Positions 32,321 through 41,588 of a stretch of DNA of 64,000 bases are shown here, piece by piece; position 1 is the first letter of the stretch; the number at the start of each line of letters is the position of its first letter. This stretch comes from Sinohyriopsis cumingii (Eukaryota; Mollusca; Bivalvia; Unionida; Unionidae). The position numbers and the translations under genes are program-made. The stretch spans positions 157,605,053-157,669,052 of the forward strand of contig CM068825.1 in assembly GCA_028554795.2 (NCBI GenBank). Direction: 5' to 3'. The notes under the pieces are model-generated. The model was not told where the DNA came from and did not search any database. It worked only from the letters and a program-made list of their open reading frames with translations.

Positions 32321-32815
32321 ATGCCATACGATCACGTCAGCGTAACTCTGACCCCCGGTCAGGTGAAAAAACTTCAATCAGCAACAGCAGCACGACGAGG
32401 TTTAAGTTTAACTTTGAAAAGTAATCAACTTCACGGTGGACCTAACAAACTATCGTTAACTAAAAATCAACACGGACATTTCACCAGAGCCAGATCAGCA
32501 AATACTGGTATTCGCTTGAATCTCTCAATAGGAGCAATCAGAGATATGATCAAAGTAGGTGGTATTTTTCCATTGGCTGCGCTTATACCCGCGTTAATAG
32601 CAGGCGCAAAGGCAGTAGGATTAGGTGCACTTGGTGGGATAGGTTCCGCAATAGCAGGAAAAGTTGTTGGAAGAGGATATCGCAAAAAAAAGGGAGGATT
32701 TCTCTTCCCCTCTCTTCTCGCAAAATTGTTGCAGCCGCAACAAGGATCCGGCCTTTACCTAAGACGACCCCCGTACGGATCCGGTCTAAGTCGAGCCTAC
32801 CAGCCTCAAATTTAG
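32321..32815 (+). CDS. Minor virion protein with K-L repeats and hydrophobic Gly-rich segment
   Basis: ATG at 32321 chosen; upstream there is only GTG. Begins MPYDHVSVTLTPGQVKKL. The N-terminal half has repeated LTxxQ/KLSL motifs (LSLTLKSNQLHG, LSLTKNQHGHF). Then a hydrophobic stretch FPLAALIPALIAGAKAVGLG leads into a basic KVVGRGYRKKKGGF. Proteins with such KLTxxQ repeats sit between MCP and protease in related elements and are likely packaged core or cement proteins. Function inferred. Confidence 0.55.
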   Translation: MPYDHVSVTLTPGQVKKLQSATAARRGLSLTLKSNQLHGGPNKLSLTKNQHGHFTRARSANTGIRLNLSIGAIRDMIKVGGIFPLAALIPALIAGAKAVGLGALGGIGSAIAGKVVGRGYRKKKGGFLFPSLLAKLLQPQQGSGLYLRRPPYGSGLSRAYQPQI

Positions 32816-32868
32816 ATTTAATAAGTGAAGCAAAAAAAAAGAAAATAAAATTTTTCAGAGGCGTATTT

Positions 32869-33207
32869 ATGCGAGATCAACTACCAGATAAACCAAATCC
32901 CACCGAGACAGGAATAATAAATCTCGATAAAAATTCCGGCCCTGGCACTCACTGGGTTGCTTACGCGATTAATCCTCGCGAAGTTATTTACTTCGACTCA
33001 TATGGATTAGCACCGCCAAATGAATTTATCAAATACGTGTCAAAACTAAAACTTCCGGTTTGGTATTCAACACTTCCAACACAAACATTAGCGGATCCAC
33101 CAATATGCGGTCCAGAGTCAATTAATGTCCTTGATGCAATTTCAAAATCATCCAATCCTTATCGCAAAATTTTATTTGAATATACCGTAGATAAATATCA
33201 TGGTTGA
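32869..33207 (+). CDS. Adenain-like cysteine protease
   Basis: 112 residues from ATG 32869; conserved sequence starts slightly upstream of it (KFFRGVF), so the true N-terminus may be longer. Catalytic pattern: GPGTHWVAYAI (His), VIYFDSYGLAPP (acidic residue), TLPTQTLADPPICGPESINV (Gln and Cys). This is the C5-type protease that matures capsid proteins in adenoviruses, Polintons and virophages. It is shorter than adenain (~200). It overlaps the fibre-like gene by 8 bp. Confidence 0.85.
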   Translation: MRDQLPDKPNPTETGIINLDKNSGPGTHWVAYAINPREVIYFDSYGLAPPNEFIKYVSKLKLPVWYSTLPTQTLADPPICGPESINVLDAISKSSNPYRKILFEYTVDKYHG

Positions 33208-34645
33208 CATTTACGGTAGATCTCTCTTCAGAAAAGAAAAAAAAGATGCAGTCGACATCGATACATCAAAGTTTGCAACCAAGAGCGATATTAACAATCT
33301 TTTATCGCTATCAGAAGTTGATCCTGGTGAAGTTGCTGTATTTCAAAATACAGAAGGGCGATTACAAACTAGCAACGTCAAAATAACTGACATAATCAAG
33401 CGAGACGAATACCGCGATCACATTAGTCAATTTACTCGCCAATCGGAGATGGTATTAAAATCTGTTGTTGATATCGCCGATATTATAGCAAAGTTACCCC
33501 TGAAGGCCGATAAAGCATTACACGACGATCTTCAGGATAGAATGACAAAAAGACTTAATAGGCTAAATAACGACCTTAAAAAACTTGACGATGCTTTAGA
33601 TAAATTTAGCAAAAAATTTGACGAGAATATAAAAACATCAACTGATACTTCCTCCGCCGCAAACGAACTAGCAAATAAAAAATCCGATCAAGCATCACAT
33701 GACGATCTTAGCGAGAAAATAAAAAAAATCAACGAGGAAATTACTAATATTCTTGCCGAAATTAACGAAGTAAATATCTCGATGATTCAGAAAATCGATA
33801 AAACATCAATCGACGATCTCAACAAAAAAATAAAAAAAATCAACGAGGAAATTACTAATATTCTTGCCGAAATTAACGAAGTAAATATCTCGATGGGTCA
33901 GAAACCATCCACCGACGATCTCAACAAAAAAATCAACGAGGAAATTATTAAACTCGGCAATGTTGTTGTTCCTGAATTTACCAAGGGGATTAACGTGATG
34001 CAAGGACAAATAAAATCCATCAACGATGAAATTAACGCGGTACGTGAATTGGCGCGTCAAAAGTTAGATACATCAACGTACGACGAAAAAATTCGAGATT
34101 TAAACACGAAACTTCTTGCTGCAACAGCAAAGATTGACCAATCCGTCGATAAAACTGGTCACACCACTGACGTAAAACAATTAGGTAAGGAAATTATCGA
34201 AACAACCACAAAAATTAACAATATCAACACAAAAATATCATCGTTGGATATCCCAATATTGAAGAAATTACATATACCAAATAAATTGATAGATGTAATT
34301 ACACAATTCGATCCAACATTTGTGTTAATCATAAATGATTCTATCTGGACACCCGATAATGATTCTTTTGAATTTACCGCGCCAATTGCTGGCATATATC
34401 GAGCACATATTATCTCCGATATAAAATTTAAGGTACAACCGGATCAGAATAATAAAATTTATGAATTCTGCCCTGGATTTTTTATTATTATTTCGTTAAG
34501 TGAATATAGCAAAACAACATTCACGCTAGAACCGCCAGACAGATCAATATTCACGCCAAGAACCAGCATGGGAATTGTGCATTATTCTATAATGTTCGAA
34601 TATTTATCCGAACATACGCCATATTATCTGCAATTGTTATCGTAA
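33200..34645 (+). CDS. Fibre-like attachment protein with coiled-coil shaft and beta head
   Basis: 481 residues. The N-terminus (MVDIYGRSLFRKEKKD, then TSKFATKSDINNLL and GRLQTSNVKITDII) is conserved with relic E and may anchor to the penton. Residues ~75-370 are a heptad-rich coiled coil holding two near-identical ~30-residue units (KIKKINEEITNILAEINEVN twice). The C-terminal ~120 residues (FVLIINDSIWTPDNDSFEF, APIAGIYRAHII) look like a C1q/TNF-like beta head. Probably a trimeric receptor-binding spike; inference from architecture. Confidence 0.65.
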   Translation: MVDIYGRSLFRKEKKDAVDIDTSKFATKSDINNLLSLSEVDPGEVAVFQNTEGRLQTSNVKITDIIKRDEYRDHISQFTRQSEMVLKSVVDIADIIAKLPLKADKALHDDLQDRMTKRLNRLNNDLKKLDDALDKFSKKFDENIKTSTDTSSAANELANKKSDQASHDDLSEKIKKINEEITNILAEINEVNISMIQKIDKTSIDDLNKKIKKINEEITNILAEINEVNISMGQKPSTDDLNKKINEEIIKLGNVVVPEFTKGINVMQGQIKSINDEINAVRELARQKLDTSTYDEKIRDLNTKLLAATAKIDQSVDKTGHTTDVKQLGKEIIETTTKINNINTKISSLDIPILKKLHIPNKLIDVITQFDPTFVLIINDSIWTPDNDSFEFTAPIAGIYRAHIISDIKFKVQPDQNNKIYEFCPGFFIIISLSEYSKTTFTLEPPDRSIFTPRTSMGIVHYSIMFEYLSEHTPYYLQLLS

Positions 34646-34656
34646 GATACTAATAA

Positions 34657-35187
34657 ATGAACGCATCTGATTACCGTTACAATCAGGCGCGATCATGGCA
34701 GGATTCGTTGCGAAAACAACTTGACGATTATCAAACAAAAATAAATAAATACCAGCGCAAATTAGTTATCATTGATGTTGCAGTGTACGCGGTATCTGCT
34801 GTGGTCGCTGGTGCGGGTATTGTTTTATCCGCGGTAACAATGATAGCGCCAATCGTAGCAACAATAATAATCTCGTCAACAACAGCAATCGCGGGTGTTC
34901 TTAATATCATCGCGAAAAAGATATCCTCGTGCACGAGTGAAAAGTTATCTTCGTACAAAAGTAAACTAACTAAGATCAATGATGCATACTCGAAGTTATC
35001 ATTGTTACTTTCTGAAAGTCTCAACGATGGTATTATATCCGATCTAGAATTTTCTTCGATTATCAGTATCTACTCGGAGATTGAACAAATGAATATTAAT
35101 AATGTCCGAGTTAGCCCAGATCGTGACAAACACGACACCACCAACAACAACGTTAATATCGCTAAGTTCAACGAAACCCGAGTTTAG
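34657..35187 (+). CDS. Membrane protein with hydrophobic hairpin
   Basis: 176 residues. An N-terminal coil (SLRKQLDDYQTKINKYQRKL) leads into ~55 hydrophobic residues (VAVYAVSAVVAGAGIVLSAV, then IVATIIISSTTAIAGVLNII), probably two TM helices, then a second coil (SEKLSSYKSKLTKINDAY). Small proteins of this layout are common in related invertebrate elements. Its start codon sits inside AATAAATG (34652-34659). Its end overlaps the next gene by 86 bp in a different frame. Confidence 0.55.
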   Translation: MNASDYRYNQARSWQDSLRKQLDDYQTKINKYQRKLVIIDVAVYAVSAVVAGAGIVLSAVTMIAPIVATIIISSTTAIAGVLNIIAKKISSCTSEKLSSYKSKLTKINDAYSKLSLLLSESLNDGIISDLEFSSIISIYSEIEQMNINNVRVSPDRDKHDTTNNNVNIAKFNETRV

Positions 35188-36652
35188 TATTAATTTTTCA
35201 ACACCAATTAGCGTTAACGAGATTGCATTAACACAATTGCGCGTCTACAACAGCTGGCCTAATGTTAGATCGAAATCATTCGGTAATTTGATGCCAAATA
35301 ATTCACTTGTTTTTGCAAATAAGAATAAACCCGATGGAACACCCGATTGGATCGTTGTTGGTATACCAACGGGCAGTTATGAAATTGATCAGCTGAATAA
35401 TGAGTTTACCACTAGAATATCAAATTTAACCGGCGATGCTACTCCGGGAATAAAGATATCTTCACATGATCCAACACTATCGTCAATGATAGAAGTGAAA
35501 TCACCGTACGTGGTAGATATTTACCAATCATCGATTAGAAATATATTAGGTTGGCCCGAGGTTGCACCTCTGATAAAACCAAAGAAATCCGATGTTATTA
35601 TTCCAGGTTGGTATGATGAAACTCTTCCAGAACTACCGGAACCAAAAAAATCGGATTTTACAACCGACGAAGGATGGTATGGAGATATCAAACACAAACC
35701 TCTGATCGATAGCGCCATCAATCTCATGAATAACCACAAATTTAACCTAGTAATGTTCGCTTTCACTTTTATTAACGAAAGAATTCTCTCATGGCTGCCT
35801 CTTCCTAAAATTCCCCCGGATGTGAAAATCTTCGACGCTACCCACATTAACAGGATAATAGCCCCCATAGACGGTATCTTGGTAAGAAGAACTCTAGACG
35901 AGTTTATTCAAGAACACGAATTACAATTAAATTTATTGCGCGGATCATTTCATGAATGCATCCTAAATAAATCTGGTTCATGTAGCGAAATTATAAGGCA
36001 CGTGAAAATTTTAAATCAACTTGCGAATGATATTGAATATTATCATGATATGTTCATTCAGGCGATAGTCGACGATATATCAATTGCCGGGTATGTTCTT
36101 CCTATCAGCAAATTTGAGTTGATCAAAAACTCAGGAGAAAAACAAAAATTCATGAGAGTATTTGAATTAACCGAGGAAACACTGCCAAATTTCAAATTTC
36201 CTAATTCTGATTTTGATGCGATGAGAAAATCCGTCACTGATACCATTGATGATTTATTTCCGAAATTACATGCCGCATGGACCAAAAAAATACATTCAGA
36301 ATTGATTCTTAAACACAATAACGATCCTGACAAAGGTGGACGACATATATCGCCGGGTATCGTTAATATAACGGAAGTTATCGCGATTTATCTTCACGCG
36401 GATGTTGTCGAGGGTAGCTATAATGTTGATTCGTCAGTGTCGAATCAAGCGAATCAGGGTTTTATATTGTATTCATTTTCACCTAGCGCATCTCCTGGTT
36501 ACTTGATAATCAAGGAACCAATGAATCCGTTTTACCTGCGATGTCATAATCGATTTTTGTCAAGAATAAATTTCAAACTAACGGATCAGAAAGGAAATTT
36601 ACTTGATATACGAGGAGAAACTGTGAGTATCAATCTTTTGGTGAAATCGTGA
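35102..36652 (+). CDS. Penton-like minor capsid protein with large helical insertion
   Basis: 516 residues. Residues ~1-150 and ~425-516 together look like the single jelly-roll penton of this lineage: VNEIALTQLRVYNSWPNV, PTGSYEIDQLNN, IRNILGWP at the front; DVVEGSYNVD, YSFSPSASPGYLII, FKLTDQKGNLLDIRGETVSI at the back. Between them (~155-420) sits a mostly helical region with a partly repeated P-KKSD segment that the usual ~200-residue penton lacks. Forms the vertices of the shell if the assignment is right. Confidence 0.65.
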   Translation: MSELAQIVTNTTPPTTTLISLSSTKPEFSINFSTPISVNEIALTQLRVYNSWPNVRSKSFGNLMPNNSLVFANKNKPDGTPDWIVVGIPTGSYEIDQLNNEFTTRISNLTGDATPGIKISSHDPTLSSMIEVKSPYVVDIYQSSIRNILGWPEVAPLIKPKKSDVIIPGWYDETLPELPEPKKSDFTTDEGWYGDIKHKPLIDSAINLMNNHKFNLVMFAFTFINERILSWLPLPKIPPDVKIFDATHINRIIAPIDGILVRRTLDEFIQEHELQLNLLRGSFHECILNKSGSCSEIIRHVKILNQLANDIEYYHDMFIQAIVDDISIAGYVLPISKFELIKNSGEKQKFMRVFELTEETLPNFKFPNSDFDAMRKSVTDTIDDLFPKLHAAWTKKIHSELILKHNNDPDKGGRHISPGIVNITEVIAIYLHADVVEGSYNVDSSVSNQANQGFILYSFSPSASPGYLIIKEPMNPFYLRCHNRFLSRINFKLTDQKGNLLDIRGETVSINLLVKS

Positions 36653-36799
36653 GAATCTCTGATTTTTAAATCGCAAGTGAGATTTTCCAAATCTGTATCC
36701 CAGAAATATTTCTGGGGGAAAAATGGGCGAAAAAAATAAATAAAATCCAGGGAAATTTTCAAAATTAATCTTTTTTTTTTGTTTTGCGGAGATATTCAA

Positions 36800-37360
36800 T
36801 TATTCTTCGTCACTCTCCGAATCAAATATTATTGGTACGTAGGAGAATTTGATCCATGAATCAGCATCATAAGAAAATGTTGCGTTGTATTTTCCTTCTG
36901 CCACTCGTTTTACTGAATGCGAGTCAATAAAGAAATGTTTTGCTGCTGCACTCATCGATGTAAACGCGATTTCCTCACCTGTTGCCTGATTCACTGATTT
37001 AACAGTCTTCGAATAATTAGGAAATCCACGGTTATTACCAAATCTTGAATTTTCACTCTGGGTTACCGCGCGCAGATTGGAAAGTTTATTGTTAAGTTTA
37101 TTACCGTCAATGTGGTCGATAACAAGTCCTCTCTCTATTGGTCCTTTGTAGCATTCGAACACAAATCTATGATTCGAATAACATTCTGTTCTTTCATTTC
37201 TTTTATGGACTGTAAATTTGAGATATCCCGAATTACAAATACTACCAACACGTTTCTTTGTTTTGATGTTTCTGACATTACCATCCTCAGATGCTTCGTA
37301 ACCTTCGATGATGGGATGCGATTTATATTCACTCATGAGAATCGCTGATTTCATTTCCAT
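36800..37360 (-). CDS. HNH homing-type endonuclease with NUMOD domains
   Basis: 186 residues, opposite strand to its neighbours. NUMOD4-like start (SHPIIEGYEASEDGNVRNIK), HNH core (HRFVFECYKGPI, LVIDHIDGNKLNNKLSNLRA, TQSENSRF), then a NUMOD1-like DNA-binding tail (AFTSMSAAAKHFFIDSHSV). Free-standing enzymes of this type cut DNA at specific sites and spread themselves among phages and large DNA viruses. It overlaps the zinc-finger gene by 32 bp. Probably a selfish passenger. Confidence 0.82.
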   Translation of the reverse strand: MEMKSAILMSEYKSHPIIEGYEASEDGNVRNIKTKKRVGSICNSGYLKFTVHKRNERTECYSNHRFVFECYKGPIERGLVIDHIDGNKLNNKLSNLRAVTQSENSRFGNNRGFPNYSKTVKSVNQATGEEIAFTSMSAAAKHFFIDSHSVKRVAEGKYNATFSYDADSWIKFSYVPIIFDSESDEE

Positions 37361-37661
37361 ATATGATATTCTCTTTGTTTAAATCGAAATTTGCTTTGAA
37401 ACGATTAATATAATCTTCTTCGCATTTTATTACCGAGGAGGATCTTTTTTCATAATATCTCCGTAACTCACGATATTTTTTCCCTCCACAGGAGAAACAT
37501 AATCTTGTCTTTCCTCGAATGCCAACTTGACAAACTAAACATCGCTGTGGTCCTTTGTTACCTCGTCGAATTTCGTATATATGAGCGCCACAATATTCAC
37601 CTCTGCAGGATTTGTTACATGATTTTGTTGATCCAACTGTTATCCACGCACATTGCTTCAT
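37329..37661 (-). CDS. Small Cys-rich zinc-finger protein
   Basis: 110 residues; ATG at 37661, 32 bp from the divergent replicase start. The Cys/His pattern includes SCNKSCRGEYCGAHIYEIR, RCLVCQVGIRGK and RLCFSCGGKKY, i.e. two or three zinc-binding knots followed by a charged tail. Similar tiny zinc proteins occur in large DNA viruses. Possible transcription or DNA-binding role; unproven. Confidence 0.55.
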   Translation of the reverse strand: MKQCAWITVGSTKSCNKSCRGEYCGAHIYEIRRGNKGPQRCLVCQVGIRGKTRLCFSCGGKKYRELRRYYEKRSSSVIKCEEDYINRFKANFDLNKENIIYGNEISDSHE

Positions 37662-37692
37662 TATAATTTAGATATTTGTCTAAAATATAATA

Positions 37693-40665
37693 ATGGATTT
37701 ATTTGATCTCGATGAGGCAGAATATATCATTCCTGAAGTTGATAGTGCGAAGAAGGAATTCTTTGATGATGGAGCGATTCATGTTTGGTCGACATGGAAA
37801 ACTAACTTTGTTGATGCTACGATGAATTTGGAGCGAGCGAAGAAGATAATCGAACATATAAAAAACTCACACAAAGAAGAGAGATTTATTTTCGGAATAA
37901 AATTTATTGCACAAATGCCCGATGACATTTGGATTATTCGTGATAAACGAGATCCGGTACGCGGCGGTAAGAAAAATGTTGTTCTTGATAAAAATTCGAA
38001 ACCGGGATTGCTGCTGGGGATTGATGGTCCTTATTATGCTAGGGCGTATCCTTCTAGTGCTGTTGTCTATGGAATTTATCGGCTGAATAATAATCCTGAT
38101 GTGAAAAATCTACCTGCGATGAGGGAATCTCCGATAATAAACTGCGTAGCTGAGCGAGTTATCGAACATATGAGGAATGCCCGTCGCGGATCTGGTCTGA
38201 CTCAATTGAGATTGGATAAAATTAATTCATGGGCAAAGACAGTTACTGATGGAGCATCAATCGATGATGTTGCTGCGTTAAGTAAGAAACTTAAATTTCC
38301 TATTACGGTTAAAACACTATCGGGTGAAATATTATATTCATCGCCGTATAATTCTCGAGGAACACCAATCGAAATTGTTGATCATAATTCACATGCGTGG
38401 AGTCAGTCGGTAATGATATTCCCGCGAGATCGTGTTGTTAAGTTTTATCCCGTGGAATCTGGGAAAGACAATTCCGATGCAATGTTTAGGTTTATCAAAC
38501 TATTAGCCAAGTCCGATCCAATATCGATTTGGTTATTTTCTAGCGAAGAAAGATACGATCAATTTATCTTACCACGCGGAGATATTTACCGAGATGAAAT
38601 ATTACACGAAGCGATGAAAAATATCGCGGAGAAGTATTCGTCAAATCCAGATCAGTTACTGACAAATTGCTTTACTGTTCCGTCTGTTGCTGCTCACGCT
38701 GCTAGAGAAAGAAATTCGTGGAAACCTACAAGGAATGAATTTCTTAATGATATTCAACTTAGCTGTATCGAATACGGCCATGGAGGATTATGGAATACCA
38801 AGTATTATTTCGAAGATATGATTTCCGTTGATATGAGCGCATGCTATCCTGGAAGTTTCCTTGGGTATGGTGATTGTGCAAATTACTTTGCTAAATTTGG
38901 CCATCCTACCAACGAGATGACGAGAGTGGCAATTAACGGACCGTTACCCGATTTTGTAATGACAGGATTCGCTCATGTTACTTCATTCGAACTTGCTGAA
39001 AATTTGCATAAAATTTGTTATATTTGGTTTGGTCGGCATTTATCTCAGCGAAGATGGGTCCCTACGGTATTGTTGAGATATATGCTGGATTCGTCGATGT
39101 TAATATCACTGACGGTAAGTGAAGCAATTATATCGTATAGAAAGCAGACCGAGGTGTGGTTGCCGACAGATTGTGAGAACGCGAAAGATATTGGAAGAAA
39201 AATAATTGGTAAATTTACTCAAGGAGGATCAGTTGATCATAAACACAGACACGCTAGGTTATTTATCAATGATGCTGAGATGGATTTTATTATTGCTGAT
39301 ACAGTGTCGCGTGGAATATTTTGCAACAGAGAAAATATTATTATTGATGGAGAAAAATTAGGAACAGTGATAACTTATCTCGATGGAGAGTCAGCACAGT
39401 ATACTCATTTGCGGTCGTCAATGCTCGCTTATGTAAGTATCAATTTGCTGTCAATGATAAATAAATTTTCTGATATCGCGGTAAGGGTTGCAACGGATTC
39501 ATTTTATATCAATAAGAAATTTCAATGTAGATTGGAAAATTTAATCACCGATGGTTCCTGGGGAACTTGGAGAATAAAAAACGAGGATATTCTAGATTAT
39601 TGTGAGGACGCGGATGTAGAAGATTGCGATAAGTTTCATAAAGATAAATGTGATGAAATATCAACAGCATCATCTGCGTTTGATCCAATTTCACGAAACA
39701 AATTCGTTTACCTAAATGGTCCTGGCGGTAGTGGTAAAACAACAAGAGCAATAAATTTATTTTCAAATTCTGATATGATCGTGTTGACTCCAACTCATAG
39801 ATTAGCGCGAGAAATAAAACAACGTGGCGTTAATTCTTGTACTTATCACAGTTATTTCAAGTACAGCGGTGGATTGTGGGATCCGGCTCGAATGGGAAAC
39901 AAATATATCAACAAGATTATAATATTTGATGAAATTTGCACAGTAAATTTAGTTATACTAAAATCATTCCTAAGTTGGTTGGAAGAAAAAAATACTGCAG
40001 TAATAATGTGCGGCGATCATGGGCAACCTGATCCTATTGATGGTGAATCTCCTCACAGGTGGCTTAGAAATTTTGTAGATTATTATGAAGAAATTGACGC
40101 TGATTATAGATCTAATGATATTTTACTGACCGAGTTTAAAAAAATGATTCGATTGCAACCTAATAAATTTCAATGTGATGTGATGAGAAAAATAATCGAC
40201 GAAACTTCGATGGATAATTTTCTAACTTTGTGGCGTCCAGATCATCTGATCGTTGCTAGCAGAAAAATTGTTCGCGATGTTATTCAGGAAATATTATTCA
40301 AACTTCATTGTGATAAATTTCCAACGTTGCAGGTGCCGTTGTGTTATAGGCCCGCTGATACTAGAAAACAAAATATTAATGTTACTTTGCCGTGCGGAGA
40401 AGAAAAAATAATGGTTTTGAACGATATTATTTTCGTTGATATTAATCTTGTCAATGATGCGATAAACGCAGAAAGATCGCCATGGAAACTCGGATACGCA
40501 GCAACAATACACTCGTCACAGGGATTAACAGTAGATGGTCAAGTTTGGATCGTCGATGATAGAATTTCCTGGTCAAATTTAGTTTATCTAGCAGTTTCTC
40601 GAGTAAGAAAATTATCTCAGTTAGGTAGGATTAAATTTCACATTAACGAAGATGGCGGTAATTGA
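37693..40665 (+). CDS. PolB-like domain fused to superfamily 1 helicase (replication protein)
   Basis: 990 residues. The N-terminal ~640 residues carry family-B-polymerase-like motifs: DMSACYPGSFLGY (motif A-like, ~380), SSMLAYVSINLLSM (motif B-like, ~575) and VRVATDSFYINKK (motif C-like, ~600). The C-terminal ~320 are an SF1 (Pif1/RecD-like) helicase: Walker A YLNGPGGSGKTTRA (~676), IIIFDEICTV (~745), MCGDHGQPDP, and YLAVSRVRKL (~965). This fusion matches the one described for Polinton-like viruses, Tlr1 and transpovirons, where the polymerase part is called inactivated. Here Asp residues are present in both motif A- and C-like segments. Replaces pPolB as replication protein of C. Confidence 0.8.
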   Translation: MDLFDLDEAEYIIPEVDSAKKEFFDDGAIHVWSTWKTNFVDATMNLERAKKIIEHIKNSHKEERFIFGIKFIAQMPDDIWIIRDKRDPVRGGKKNVVLDKNSKPGLLLGIDGPYYARAYPSSAVVYGIYRLNNNPDVKNLPAMRESPIINCVAERVIEHMRNARRGSGLTQLRLDKINSWAKTVTDGASIDDVAALSKKLKFPITVKTLSGEILYSSPYNSRGTPIEIVDHNSHAWSQSVMIFPRDRVVKFYPVESGKDNSDAMFRFIKLLAKSDPISIWLFSSEERYDQFILPRGDIYRDEILHEAMKNIAEKYSSNPDQLLTNCFTVPSVAAHAARERNSWKPTRNEFLNDIQLSCIEYGHGGLWNTKYYFEDMISVDMSACYPGSFLGYGDCANYFAKFGHPTNEMTRVAINGPLPDFVMTGFAHVTSFELAENLHKICYIWFGRHLSQRRWVPTVLLRYMLDSSMLISLTVSEAIISYRKQTEVWLPTDCENAKDIGRKIIGKFTQGGSVDHKHRHARLFINDAEMDFIIADTVSRGIFCNRENIIIDGEKLGTVITYLDGESAQYTHLRSSMLAYVSINLLSMINKFSDIAVRVATDSFYINKKFQCRLENLITDGSWGTWRIKNEDILDYCEDADVEDCDKFHKDKCDEISTASSAFDPISRNKFVYLNGPGGSGKTTRAINLFSNSDMIVLTPTHRLAREIKQRGVNSCTYHSYFKYSGGLWDPARMGNKYINKIIIFDEICTVNLVILKSFLSWLEEKNTAVIMCGDHGQPDPIDGESPHRWLRNFVDYYEEIDADYRSNDILLTEFKKMIRLQPNKFQCDVMRKIIDETSMDNFLTLWRPDHLIVASRKIVRDVIQEILFKLHCDKFPTLQVPLCYRPADTRKQNINVTLPCGEEKIMVLNDIIFVDINLVNDAINAERSPWKLGYAATIHSSQGLTVDGQVWIVDDRISWSNLVYLAVSRVRKLSQLGRIKFHINEDGGN

Positions 40666-41588
40666 GTATCCTTTGGTATTATTTGTAATTCTTCTTTGGT
40701 AAATCCGCGTTGTGGTGCTAGTGAATCTAGAAAATAAATCGCTGGCCTTCCTGATGATCTTGTTACAGCTGATATTTTATGTGTCGTAACACTCCAGTTT
40801 GGATCAGTTGCTCTTTTTCTGCCACCCTCGGCTTCTCCCTCCTTATATAAATATCTGACCGTGACGCTACCTAACACAGGTGGAATAGTAGAATTTCGCT
40901 TTAGTGGTATTTTTGTCTTTGTAATTGCAATTGCGGGCTTCATTGATATTGTTCGTGTTACTTCGTTATTTAGCGCATTAATCACGTGAGGTAATCTTGT
41001 TACCCAATCGCGAGATCGTTTATCTTGAATAAATTCTCTCGCGTACTGATATCCGAATAATCGTTCTGCAAGAGTTTTATTGAATCTCTCAACGATAGCT
41101 TGATTGTGATGAACACCTACAATACCGCGACGGATTTTAACATTATTCTTTTTCATCAGTGAAGTAACCGCGCCAAGAAATTCTCGACCTGGATCAACCT
41201 GGAGAAGCTTCGGCCATGTTAATGGAGATCGTGAATAAATTTCGCTAAACGCCTTAGCAATCTCTGTTGCTGTTTTATTCGATAACGGTTCCGCTTCCTT
41301 GTACCTACTTGCAATATCAACAACCGTCAGAACATATTTGTATGTAACTCCGTCAACGGTATCGTAAGGAAGAAACATAAGATCAGCCTGATGGACTTCA
41401 TTAGGGACACTGACAGAGAAACTCGCATATGATATTTTCTTAGGCGGAGGAAGATAAATTTGCCAGACTGCTTGCCTCGATAGCCACGATTCAGCGACAG
41501 ATTGCTTTACTTTTGCTGCCTTAGCAAGTTTGGCTATTGCTGATTTTCCTCGCCAAAATCCTCGCGGAGAATAATATATTTGCTCCAT
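40638..41588 (-). CDS. Retrovirus-type (RVE/DDE) integrase
   Basis: 316 residues. Core: VHQADLMFLPYD (first Asp), VLTVVDIASRYKEAEPL, LLQVDPGREFLGAVTSLM (second Asp), then NQAIVERFNKTLAERLFGY (Glu). An SH3-like DNA-binding stretch follows (VTVRYLYKEGEAEGG) without a chromodomain, unlike B's integrase. It joins element ends to target DNA, giving the 6-bp duplication seen here. Its end overlaps the replication gene's end by 28 bp (convergent); its ATG overlaps the PLA2 stop (TAATG). Confidence 0.88.
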   Translation of the reverse strand: MEQIYYSPRGFWRGKSAIAKLAKAAKVKQSVAESWLSRQAVWQIYLPPPKKISYASFSVSVPNEVHQADLMFLPYDTVDGVTYKYVLTVVDIASRYKEAEPLSNKTATEIAKAFSEIYSRSPLTWPKLLQVDPGREFLGAVTSLMKKNNVKIRRGIVGVHHNQAIVERFNKTLAERLFGYQYAREFIQDKRSRDWVTRLPHVINALNNEVTRTISMKPAIAITKTKIPLKRNSTIPPVLGSVTVRYLYKEGEAEGGRKRATDPNWSVTTHKISAVTRSSGRPAIYFLDSLAPQRGFTKEELQIIPKDTQLPPSSLM

